Position numbers and translations under genes: made by a program
From: Owenia fusiformis
Taxonomy: Eukaryota > Annelida > Polychaeta > Sabellida > Oweniidae
DNA: 64,000 bases
Direction of reading: 5' to 3'
Assembly (NCBI GenBank): GCA_903813345.2
Contig: CAIIXF020000004.1
Span: 24,305,985-24,369,984 of the forward strand
Notes under the pieces: model-generated
Databases searched by the model: none
Told to the model about the DNA's origin: nothing
The model's input: only the letters and a program-made list of their open reading frames with translations
Part shown: one piece after another, positions 1-12,200 of the stretch
Position numbering within the stretch: the first letter of the stretch is position 1
Layout: the number at the start of each line of letters is the position of its first letter

Positions 1-2300
1 ACATGATATAAATAATATAAATAGATCAAAGATACACTATAAAATATACATACAACACTTCCTGTTTATGTGTGTGACTAAAAGGGGGCTGTTCAATAGG
101 CCGTATAGTATTCTTTCTTTGATTACTAATGGTTTCGAGGTGAGATGCGAATAGTTTTACCAATTCTATGTTTTTTTTGCTTTGCTCATCCTGTCGCAAC
201 CATAGAGCAGGGTATGATTTTTTTCAAGTTGGGGCATAACTTTAAAATTAATTTCTGGGAAATTATGATGGACTTCACCGAACAAAGTTTTCATGGTTGG
301 CTTTTTAAGGTTACATCTGAAGAAAAAATGTCTCAACGTTTCAGATTCTACGCCACATAGACAAACAGGCGAATCCCCGGTAGTAAGCTGTGAGCATGAA
401 ACTGGGAGCCTAGGAACAAATCACATCTGATTCTGTTTAATGGTATCTCTTGGCTCCTCTTGATTTCCATATCCATGGTTGTAATCAATGAGTTGCCATG
501 CGTTAATTTCAAAAGTCTTTTAAAATAGTTTTTGTAGGGTAGTTATGTAGTCTTCAATAAATACTTTTAAGTATTTTCCAGTGACTTTTTTGTTTTAGGG
601 ATATTGAGTCTTTCGGATTTTTTTTACCTTAGCCACAACAATACCTAGATATTTTCATCAAAAATAGATAAACAAATACAATAACACTACCCTACCACGT
701 GACCACGTTTAAAATGGAAACAGGGTACAGCTAAGTTGCAAATGGAGGACGTGGGTTTAAATCCATATTTCTGAACGTAAAATACATTTTACATTTATTT
801 CTAGTGTTCTACCAGACATAGAATTGATTCATCAAGCAGTTTGTAGAATATTGTTGGCAAAAAAACACTACAGGCAAAGATAGATAATAGTGGGCGCAGT
901 GAAGCAAAACTCGAATGCAATACACGATACATTTCAGTAAATCTGTCAACGTACAGGGAGCATGTAAGTTTCCCTTCGAAAATGTTACATTGATATGTAA
1001 CAAAAAAACAGTTAACTACTATTTAAACTGCGTGTCATCGTGTTATAGGTGGATACGTTTTCTAGTATGTTATTCAACTGTATTTTTGTGAATTTGAACA
1101 AAACATTTTAAATGATCGGTTTTTGAGGACGGTAGTGAATTATACCATTCAAGGGGTTATATAGAAAGATTCTTCACATGTAGTTCAGGCAATTTTAATT
1201 ATTCTGAGTAGCGGATAGTCATTTATACTGATAGCGGATAGTCATTTATCATGAACGTCTTAATATTTAATTTCGTTATTTTATTTCAATTTGATACCCT
1301 AGTAACACGTATAATCTAGCGTTCTTGTTAATTTTATGACTAAAAAGTCATACGACCTGAAAGCCCGTGTCTAAATCTACAAAATAATGTTTACTTTATT
1401 TGGATTAAATAACAATTGATGACACCCCAAAGCATCAACAGGCGGCCTTTTTAGCATTACTTTCACTGTTTGCAACGTAAATGTACATGAGGTCGGGACA
1501 TGGTATGTCTGTATAATCAGCTTACTTTTTCGCTCCCTGTACTATTGAACAATTTACATTCCTTGTACCCTGTATTGATCAACTTTTGCAACTGTGTACC
1601 GTGTACTATGACATATCAAATATTTTAAAATTTAAAACGATATTATTTTCATTCTTTCTATAACTATCATATAACTGGAACATCGACTTCACTATTGCAC
1701 CACTGAAGTGTAGCGAATAGCAATGTTGACTTACTCCGAGCACCAAACGTATTAACCTTTTGAGTAAGCAGTCGATATACTCAAAAGCGACCTGATTGAA
1801 AGCCAAAAAATTCGCGCATGCGTGATCGAGGTAGGGTAGTGTGACAATGCAACAAATGATTATTTTTGTTTCCAAAATAAAAGGTATTTATTACATTATT
1901 AGTTTATTACTGATACATTGAAATATGTTTTCCTCGAAGTCTTGATTTCAGATCATGACTTATTTGGTTTACGGTCCTAAAACAAAATCAGAACATATCC
2001 AACATTATATAAACATAAACAAATACAACTTAAAATTATAAAATCGCAAAACTGTTTAAAAATATAAAAAAGTGCACGTAATCTTATGTCAAAACCACTT
2101 CTGCCTGTTTCAAAACGATAATCAAATAAATATATAAGATTAAAATAGTCAAGTCGCATACTCGATCTATGACAATATCACACATTGTCAATCACTCTAA
2201 AGACCTTTCGTTTAGGTTTTATGTTCTGTTGCAGAACCCCTATTTTCAATACTTTGAACAGTTATTAAGAGACTTCTTGTTTTGAGTTTATAAACTTAGC
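1..2300. other. Intergenic, no gene recognised
   Basis: AT-rich sequence with frequent stops on both strands. The longest open frames (145-360 plus, 1606-1875 minus) lack recognisable motifs, composition or splice context. A short local duplication (gatagcggatagtcatttat-like) sits near 1208-1250. Nothing else could be supported. Confidence 0.6.
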
Positions 2301-2315
2301 AAATTCCCTTGGGGT

Positions 2316-2321
2316 TTTATT
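2316..2321 (-). promoter_or_regulatory. Candidate poly(A) signal AATAAA of the secreted modular gene
   Basis: The plus strand reads TTTATT, so the minus strand carries AATAAA about 600 bases past the stop codon at 2916. It is the best match seen downstream. With AT-rich DNA such a hexamer is common by chance, so the call is weak without transcript ends. Confidence 0.2.
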
Positions 2322-2753
2322 AAGTTATAGCGAATAAACAGAGATCCGTTTAGAAGCTAAAATTTAGAAATGCACTATAAAAACTCTCTAAATATGTAAC
2401 TACACATTCTACAATCATAAAAGCATAATATGGTAATTTACTAGTATCAGGCTTTTATCAAGATATCAGATCAAGAGAGGTTTAATAATTTTAAATCTGC
2501 ATTGAAGGATTCTAAACTACCTGACCACAGATTTCGACTTCTATGGGCAAAAACTTCAGTTCAAAGCTAGATCGGGTTGTTTTGGCTTAAGAATAGAATA
2601 CGAAAAATGGGAACAGGGATGGGATCTTGGATCTAACTTCCATATTACACGCGTTAATTACGACCGTATTTATACGGAATATACCCAAAAGGTATAACTC
2701 ACCTTCATCTGTGGTAAACAAAAATACAAAAATAACATTCAAAATTGATACAA

Positions 2754-2901
2754 GTTATGCCTGGGTCACATTTGCTCCGATCCATCGGCCGGCGCCCAGG
2801 CGATTGAGTGTTTTGCTCAATGTTGTATTCAATTTTGAACAAATACTCAATCGGCCGGGCGCCGATAGTTAAAATTGGAGCAAATGTGAACAAGGCATAA
2901 C
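2754..2901. mobile_element. Foldback MITE with GC-rich arms
   Basis: An imperfect inverted repeat with arms of about 58 bases. The left end begins gttatgcc and the right end closes ggcataac; both arms contain cacatttgctcc, then a ggcgccc/gggcgcc block, then gattgagt. The centre is a short AT spacer. It lies 15 bases past the stop codon, inside the probable 3' UTR of the minus-strand gene. A single half copy of the same arm is at 9512-9571. Confidence 0.7.
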
Positions 2902-2915
2902 CGTATCATTGTAGA

Positions 2916-3271
2916 TTATGGTGATGTTTCATATTGTTTGTCTATGAAAAGAGCAGACTCGTTACCATTGGTTGTTCCAGTTGTTGTTGTTGTTGTTGTT
3001 GTTGTCGGTGGAGGTGTTGTCATGGCGACGCAGCATAAACGCTTCACCGTTGTGTAGGAGACGCCATTGCATTGTTGAACCCATCGTTTTCCACTGCATG
3101 GTATACATTGTCTCACAACTTGACAGTCATAGTTTGTCATAGTACATTGAGTCGCACGTTTCTTCATCGAATCATGCACTTCACGTTTTCCCGGAATCGG
3201 CACACAACCAGCTGGTGGATCGCATTTAGTAGGAACATCCATCCACTCTCCCCAATGACCACACTGTGGTT
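2916..3271 (-). CDS. Exon 12: divergent TSR-like module, Thr tract and stop
   Basis: Begins PQCGHWGEWMDVPTKC, again a W-x2-W core, then eight more cysteines ending LCC. A poly-Thr stretch coded mostly by ACA triplets follows, then a short tail ending YETSP and TAA at 2916. The Thr run is likely O-glycosylated and, being a triplet repeat, likely length-variable. No membrane anchor or GPI-type tail is visible. Confidence 0.8.
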
Positions 3272-6200
3272 CTATTAAAACATTTGTTGGTAAACATTAA
3301 CTTCTAAAATAAAGGCATATTGCAATATTGCCACCAATGGGAATTGAATTTTTAATGCGTATGATAGAAGCCACGATCTGTACTTTACATCAAAATAAGT
3401 AAACTTAAAGAGAGATCGAATTTCCATATAGTCTTATTAAAGCTAAAGCAAACGATGATTGCATGTCTCAAAACCAATACTAGAAAAACAGCAACTCCAC
3501 GTCATTCGGTATTGGAGTTATCACCCGGACGGACGCACGATCGAACGGACGGACGGCTTCTCTATATCCCCCTCGACCTTCGTTCGGTGGGATAATAAGG
3601 TATGAGGACTATAAGCCATCATTGTTTTGCATATACAATATAATTATAGCAAGTCACATTCTCCTCAAATTCGTTGGATGTACTACTCTATCAAGGATTC
3701 AAACATGGCCATACTATAATTTGATTTCTCAACCAATCAGAATGCAGCATAGCCAATAATGAGCGTTCTCTATTTAGAAATTTATAATGGTAGGCCATTC
3801 AAAACGGTGAAATTCAGCACGAATTGGACAGAATGTTGTACACTAAGCACGAACCGAAGGTGAGTGCATTTGTACTGACATTCTGTCCAACGAGTGTAGA
3901 ATTTCACCATATTGAATGGCTATCATTATTTATTCCGATTCTAACATAAAAAGAAAACGTTTTTCAGAGAATTGGGGTATTAGGTCAATGAAATAACCAA
4001 ACTTGCTGTATTTTCGACATTCCTAGGTGTGACGTCATAATAAAACACAATAAATGTACTTAGATTCCTGGGAGCAGATTGAATATAGCATGGTCAAGCC
4101 TGTATGTACAAATAATGAACGTTCATTATTGACAATGCTGCATTCTGATTGGTTTAGAAATTCAAATAGAGCACGGTCATGTTTGAATTCTCCAGACATT
4201 ATGGAGACAACAACTATTGAAGAAATACATCCTATATGCATATGCTTGAAATCAAGCAAAGGCATATTTCAATGCATTTACAATTATGCTTACTTGAAGG
4301 TGGTGGTGTTGGGGGAGGAGTTGGAGATAGCAAACAGCACGGCTTTGTTTTATACTCTTTTGAAGATCCAATACAATTCCTCAAGCCATGATAATTCTGA
4401 CAAAGGCATTGACGGGTTCGGTAACATGTTGATACACCAGGTGCATGGCAATGTGACGTCCAAGCTAAATTATTTCTAACACACGGTCCATATGCTGTGT
4501 AGGCACCCCAATGTCCCCAGTTACAGACTATAGAATAATAGGTTAATAAATGATGTAAAATATACTCATTAGCTTACTTTGAAAAAGTGCTATTGTTAGT
4601 ACCTCAGTTGAAATACTTGATTTTGATTGGTCAACGAGCGGTGAATAATTTTAACTGTACACCGCGCAATGCATTGCCGGTGAATAATATTCCCAGCATT
4701 CCACTAAAATGACGTCATTATCAGACGATAAAATGGCCGCCGCTAGCACTAGCCGTTTCAAAAATGTTGAAGATGAGGATATTATTAGTCTCTTAGAGAG
4801 TAAAGACAGTCAAGATACGAAGAAAAATCTAAAACTTTGTACAAAGCTTTTAGTGGACTTCGCCCAGGAGAGTCATTTGACTCCATTGAGTGAACTTACT
4901 GCCGTGGCAGATGTAGATAATTTTTTGAAAAAGTTTTACGTTGGTATTAGAAAAAAAGACGGTGGACTTTATAAGTTGAAATCATTTCAGCTTCTTAAAT
5001 GGGGAGTGGCACGAATACATCAGAGAGACACTTAAGATGGACATTACCAAGTCTGAATTCAAGGCATCAAACGATGTTTTCAAAGCGATGGTTGTGGAAC
5101 TGCAGAAGTCAGGAAAAGGTAAAAGGTCAGAAAAATCTAAGATATTCTTCGGACTAACAAAACAATTATAGACCTCTCCATTCGGTTTACTGTCAAAATT
5201 ATATCCCGAGACTGTAAACCGAGACCGTAGGTCGAGGTTTACAGTCTCGGGATATAATTTTGACAGTAAACCTCTGGAGAGGTCAATAATTGTATATTAT
5301 ATACTGTCTTATGTTGATGTTCATGCGTGCGTGTTCGTGCTTTCGTGTCTATATGCGTGTGTCTTATTTGGTGGACATGCGTTTGCAACATAAATCTTGA
5401 CAAAAGAGAAGTATATTAGAAGTATTCAAAACCAGGAATGCAGGGCTGGATTATTATATAATGAAGAAATACATCCTATATGCATATGCTTGATATCAAG
5501 CAAAGGCATATTTCAATGCATTTACAATTATGCTTACTTGAAGGTGGTGGTGTTGGGGGAGAAGTTGGAGATAGCAAACAGCACGGCTTTGTTTTATACT
5601 CTTTTGAAGATCCAATACAATTCCTCAAGCCATGATAATTCTGACAAAGGCATTGACGGGTTCGGTAACATGTTGATGTACCAGGTACATGACAATGTGA
5701 CGTCCAAGCTAAATTATTTCTCACACACTGTCCGTATGCTGTGTAGGTACCCCAAGGCCCCCAGTTACACACTAAAATTTATAAACAAGCAATATTTTAC
5801 ACTTGTATTTATCAACATGTACTGTAGTTTCTCCATTTTCAACACTTATTTAATATTGAATCTATTTAAAATAATAAGTTGAATTACTGTATGGATAGTA
5901 AATTAGACAGCGGTCATAACACAGGATAATTTTATTCAATTCACGTTTCCACACATTTTGCAATCAGTCGTTTTTAGTTTCTTTGATCCAATCAACAAAA
6001 CTTTTTATAAAACGTTTAGCTGCTTCTTGTGTAACGTGTGTGTATTTTTTCAATTAAAGGTTGAATATAACTATTCACGTTTTTCACACCTTTTCAAAAC
6101 CTTAATACAGAAAGTTGCCTTGTACAGGGTGACCGGAAAAAAAGGAGACCATTGAAGTAATCAATTTCTCCTAAACTAGACAAGTGCCATCAATGAAATT

Positions 6201-9200
6201 TTGCATACACTGGAACAGTTATATGGAAATTTGTTACTGAAGGTTTCAATACAAGCATTCAACTGGTTCAGGAGCTATGATCATTTACATAACATGCTCC
6301 AAATAGGCACAATTGAGACCAACGCAGAGTTGGATGGCAAACTACCCTTACATGTTCTGCCCTCTATGGCATTATTATGGCATTACATATAGCAGTGATT
6401 GCCTTCTTTAGGTCAACAATAGTCTGAGGATTGTTTTGGTATAGATTGTCTTTCAAATATCCATACAAAAAGAAATCAGCAGGATTCAAGTCTAGGCTGT
6501 AATGGCAATGAAGGGTTATCTGACATGTGGTTCATCATCCTGTTGCCAAAGTGCTGATTTACCAAATCTTAAGAGTCACTTTAGGTATTGGGCATAGTGC
6601 CATGTTACTAAAACCACTATATGGCACAATTAAATCCCATATGAAAACAAAGGGCTGCCCAAAGCCTCCTTAGGATGATACTGTAACTGAGTGGGACCAC
6701 TGAGTCAGAAGCCATAGGTCAAATAAGCTTCGTCTCCATACACCTCAAATTTGAATCCACCTGATTTCTTTTTGTGGGGCAATTTGAAAGACAATGTGTA
6801 CCAAAACAATCCTGAGACAATTGCTGACCTAAAGGTGGCAATAAATGCTAAATGTAATGCCATAACAAGGTCGGAATATGTAAGGGTATTTGCCAAATGT
6901 ATCCAGCTCTGCGTTGGTCTCAATTGCGCCTATTTGGAGCATGTTATGTAAATGATCATAGCTCCTGAACCAGTTGACTGCTTGTATTGACACTTTCAGG
7001 AACAAATTTCCATAGAACTGTCCTGATGTATGCAAAATTTCATTGATGTCACTAGTCTATTTTAGGAGATATTGCCTATTTCAATGGTCTCCTTTTTTTC
7101 TGGTCATCCTGTATGTATCATATTGATCCTAACTTTAACATTCGGCATGAACATCAACCTTTCATTCCATGTAAAGAAAACATAAATTGATTAGATATTG
7201 ACGGAGTGGGAGCTGTTACTATGACCAATACTTTTGGCAATTTTAAGCATTTCTTGAAAGCATTATAAGCTATTATAATCATATATTTGTATTAATATGA
7301 GGAATCGGTTGCAATATGAAAGAACGCTTATTTTCAATATTTTGCCCAAGTTGGGGTGATATATAAATGTGATATTTTCAGTAAATTCATATTTCATTTA
7401 AGAAAACGCTGAGTATGATGTTTTAGATAATTATATATTTGACTTAAAACCACTGCTGCATAAAATAATTTTCTAAATTTTGTATTGACCATCTTGTCTA
7501 TTCAAACATTGGACATTTCTTCTCCATATTGCACTTTTGAAATAAAAGGGTATCTTTTAAGAAACGGTACCTCGATCATAAAATATGAATAAGATACAAT
7601 GCGATTATGTTTCAGTATAAATTGTAATTTACTCACTTGGCGGTGGTGGTAACGTTATAGGATGTCGCATCTCTGAAAAGAAAGATGTCTATCATATGAT
7701 TAATGTATTAATTTCCTGATAAATTTCTCCATTATATGTCTGTCGATTTTGCATTTCAAATAATTCAAATTCCAATAAAACTTTTCAATGTCAAGGAAAC
7801 AACACATGGGCGAAGAAAACTTACAAAGAGAAAACTTACTGCAAGTTGGGACAGAACCATCCCAATATCCATAACTCAAACATGTGATATAGCTCTTCCC
7901 GACCATATAGTAACCTAAGTCACACACGAATCGAATCACTTCCCCTTGGTAATACGGCTCAGTATCACTGCCGAGGACCCTTCTTCCATATACTGGTGCG
8001 TATGGTTTAGGACGAGCACAGGTTACTACGAGACCGATTATTTAAATCAATATCAATTTCAACAATAACATGCATTGTACAAACAATTTACTATAAAGAG
8101 CTAAATAACTAAAAGCGTTGACCTGAACACAAATTCCATATGGTGAGCAGGTGCCCGAAGTTCACAAGTATGTTACTTTAAAGAAGGGGGAGTTGTCTGT
8201 AGAATGAATATTTTAAGCATTTTCCTTATGTGTTTCATCCCAAAAAAACATCAATACGCTTTAAAACATTTTATTTACTATAAGATTGCCTCATATAATC
8301 CAAAAATTCTCATTTTCAAGGATTAACTATGGATTAACACCCAGGTATTCTCATTTTTCAAACTTCAGATGACTGAGAATGAGTTATCCTATTCGCTTTT
8401 GAATAACATCACTGTTTTAAAATGCCCGATATTATATTAAAATGTGCATGCGTTCAGGCTCTGTTAAACTATAAAATAATAGAGAATTCCCCGGGCTCGC
8501 CTGTTGAAAAGTAGGTGGCCCTGGACTACACCGGGAATTTACCTCCATGATGATTACACATATTAATATGAGGCTCCTAAAGGGGCATGTTACTAGGCGA
8601 TATACCATAAAGCATGTGCCTTAATGCGACTATGGAGTATTTAAAAGACGAGTATGACAAATAAGTGATTGCAAGTGTTAACTCTGAGTAGAACGTCCAT
8701 CTCACAGAAGTCTTATTTGAGTAACAAAATAGACTGCCAGTTCTGTAGTCCATTGATATATCAGTAAGTAAGTTAGGTTGACATATTCTGAGTACTTGAG
8801 TTCAAGCTGAAAGAAATTGAACATACAGTTCCAAATACAGTTCTAAGCAAATTTTGAAATATAAGAAAGTAAATCTTTAAAACACGCCTTTTTGGATTGC
8901 GATATAAACAAAAAAAACAATAATGTGTAAGATTTAATTTTTGTTACAAACCACTACGAAGGCTGGACGAAAGAAAAAATTTACGAGTTCTACATTCGCA
9001 CGCATTTCAATGATATAATCAATACTTTTGATTGACTGAACTTCACAAAAAAAATCTTGTAAAAAACACTGCAATATTATCCATTGCATATTTAAGAAAT
9101 TGATTGAAATGCATTTGTTAAGACAGTACTATATCGATAACTAAAAAAAGTATGCTCTGAAAATGAAATCAGTTTTGCCGGGAAAACAGACACGCGTTGA

Positions 9201-12200
9201 CTTTATATCCCCGATATCATGATAAACTGAACTTTTGGAAGTGGTGATTGTTCATTATCGTAAAATGTGGCCCTCATACGGTAAGATAGCATAAATAAAT
9301 CTAAATCTAGTAAAATTGTTTGATTACAACAAGCTAAGCTATTTGTATTGCAGTTTGACTTACCTCTAGTTGGTGGACGAGTTGTACATATTTGTGGCAT
9401 ACAATGTGGTTTCGTTTTATTACTAACTTACCAAGAGGTTAAATTAGAAATATTAGAATAATTTAAAACCATAACTTCGGGGTGAATTGTGTTATTGAGA
9501 ATAAGACGCTTGATAATGCCGTGGTCACATTTGCTACGATTTTCAGCACCGGCGCCCGGCCGATGAGTATTATGTTTATTATGCATTATCAACAAAATGG
9601 CAGATCCTTATGCATTACAATTATACTTACTTGTTGGGGGAGGAGGTGGGGGAGTAGCTGTAGGTGGCAAACAGCACGGATTTGATTTATACTCTTTCGA
9701 AGATCCAATACAATTTCCAAAGCGAGGATGCCCTTTACAAAGACACTTGCGCGTTTGGTAACACGTTATAGTACCAGGTCTATGGCATTGTGACGTCGGA
9801 GGAAGTGCATTCCCAACGCACTCTCCATACTGTGTGCAGCTGCCCCAAGGTCCCCAATGACAAACTGTATATACAGAAACATATCAATGGAGTAAAAGTT
9901 CAATTTGTTGCATTTTATTTATTTACAAGTCCCGTATTTGTTACATTTTCATAACTTTAGAGATTGAGATGATAGAAAGGAATAATATATGGCGTGGTTT
10001 ATGATAAGAAATGAAATGGAAACCATCCCCCAGCCGATCACATATTTATTACATACTTCATACAGTATTGGTGTTTTTGAAAAACATCGTCATTTCTCTA
10101 TGAGGAAACTGTGATATGATGTTCTCAATGAATTCATATGTTAGACTATATAAAGTAATAGCGTATGATTTTTTCAATTTTCAATTTTATCTTGACCATG
10201 TTTATGAAGACATCGTGTATATTCCCAATATATTAAAATTCAGAATAATTCGAATGTGAATGACAATAGACTTTGGTATGTTCTACCTCCTGCACCTACA
10301 GAAATAAAAAGGGTAACCTTTTAGAAACGGACCTCAAAATATGAATCGGGTCCAATACAAATATGTGTAAAATTATACAGTATGTTAATGACTATGAAAT
10401 GTAATAAACTCACTTGGAGGTGGCGGTGGTATTGGAGGGGGTGGAGGACGATATCGCTTCTCTGTAAAGAAAGTTCATGTCTGTCATTTGATTAATGTAT
10501 ATACAGGGTGATCACTAAGTTCTGGGGATTTATCTGTCATTTCATTATTTTTCAACCAATTTACTTGAAATTTTCAAGGCAAATGGGGAATGTAATTTTG
10601 GGTTGGATAAAACAGTCTCGTTGCCATCTGATGTAATAATGGATAATTATTGTTACCATAGCAACATGACAAATGGTGTAGCGGGTCAAGTAAAATAAAA
10701 ATGAATTCATATTTTGCTTGATCCAAAAGAATAGTTAATAAATACCTATTTGGTGGACATATTTCTGTGATTTTTCATATTTTCAAATACTTCTAACTTT
10801 AGTTTCTAAAGAAACACCTGTATTGTTATATAACAGTGTACTTTGCTCTATTTTCGTATCATTCATCAGCATCTCAAAGTCACAATCATGACTCGAAATA
10901 GCGGGGAGTTATCTTCTATTATGACTATTCTCCTTCCCATTACTCAAGCTGCCCATACTACTCTTGAAGAATTAGGGTTCACACAAGTTATTACTGCCCC
11001 ACAAGTTCACCAGACAATATTCACCAGATGAAGCACCATTAGGCTTCACTTCAGTTTGGGTGCTAAAGCATTATATGAGTGGTCATTAAGTTTGATTCCG
11101 ATAAGAGACTGATTTCAACGACTTGAGCAAATCTTCAAGGGATACCAAATAGAGGACTGGAACACATCTTTATGGACTAAGTATGTCAACAACGCATGTG
11201 AGTCCAGGCGAATGGAAACAATTATAAATGAAATGATCCTCTCAGCAATGGAGAATACTTCTGAATAAATGACTTCAAAAGTACTTTTCTGCCTCTAGTA
11301 CAAGTAGTTTCAAGCAACCATCTGGGCAAGATGAATATGTTTTGGCAGGACATTTTCAGACTAACATCAGTAAAAATTTGCTGACCCGCGGACCACTTTT
11401 ACTTTTTTTGTAATTACAATAAAATAAATTGTAGATGTGATATGTATATGAAACATTGCTTGTCAATTCAGAAGTATACAATGTACACCTGCTGAAAATT
11501 TCAGCTCAAATGGTTGAGGAATCTTGAAATGACAGTCCAATTCCCAGAACTTAATGATCACCCTGTATATACGTCTGTCGATTTGACAGTTCTATTTGAC
11601 TATGTATCTATCTATCATTTGTTTATGTATATATTTCTTCAATATACGTTTGTCGATCTGGTAGTTCAATTTGACTATGTATCTATCTATTTAAATAAGA
11701 TATTATGATTAAAATAAGTCAACTTCAAAAAACTTTTCAAAATCAAGGAAACAATGCATGAGCGGATCAAAGGAAAAAGTGTTAAGGGAAATAATGATTG
11801 AAAAATTAAAAGACTTGCTGCAGGTTGGGACAGAACTATCCCAATATCCATTACTCAAACATGTGATATAGCTCTTCCCGACCATAAAGTAACCTATGTC
11901 ACATACGAATCGAAGCACTTCCCCTTGGTAATACGGCTCAGTATCACTGCTGAGGACCATTCTTCCATATACTGGTGCGTATGGGTTAGGACGAGCACAG
12001 GTAACTACAAAAAGCGATTATTTATATCAATGCTGATTTCAACAATAATATGCATTGTTCCAAACTTAGTAGTGTTATAGGTAAATAACATGCAGGAATA
12101 TAATTGATATCTGAAGTGAGCGGGTGATATCAGCGGGCGATATATACATCACCCGCTCATCAGATCTACGATGTCACAAATTCAGAAATATTTTTCGTAT

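Larger units (their letters stand above)
4218..5775. repeat. Tandem segmental duplication carrying TSR-like exons b and c
   Basis: Blocks 4218-4530 and 5462-5775 align closely through exon, splice sites and about 75 bases of flanking intron (gaagaaatacatcctatatg in both). The spacer contains a Crypton fragment and a hairpin element, so those insertions came after the duplication or were outside the copied unit. Confidence 0.8.

Noticed and set aside
3485-3600. Runs of cggacggacg as a possible CRISPR-like or regulatory array
   Set aside because: A short, irregular GC-rich repeat of the palindromic type common in invertebrate introns; no spacers.
4054-5882. Plus-strand frames 4054-4479 and 5397-5882
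   Set aside because: They are the antisense shadows of the two TSR-like exons; their similarity to each other only reflects the exon duplication.
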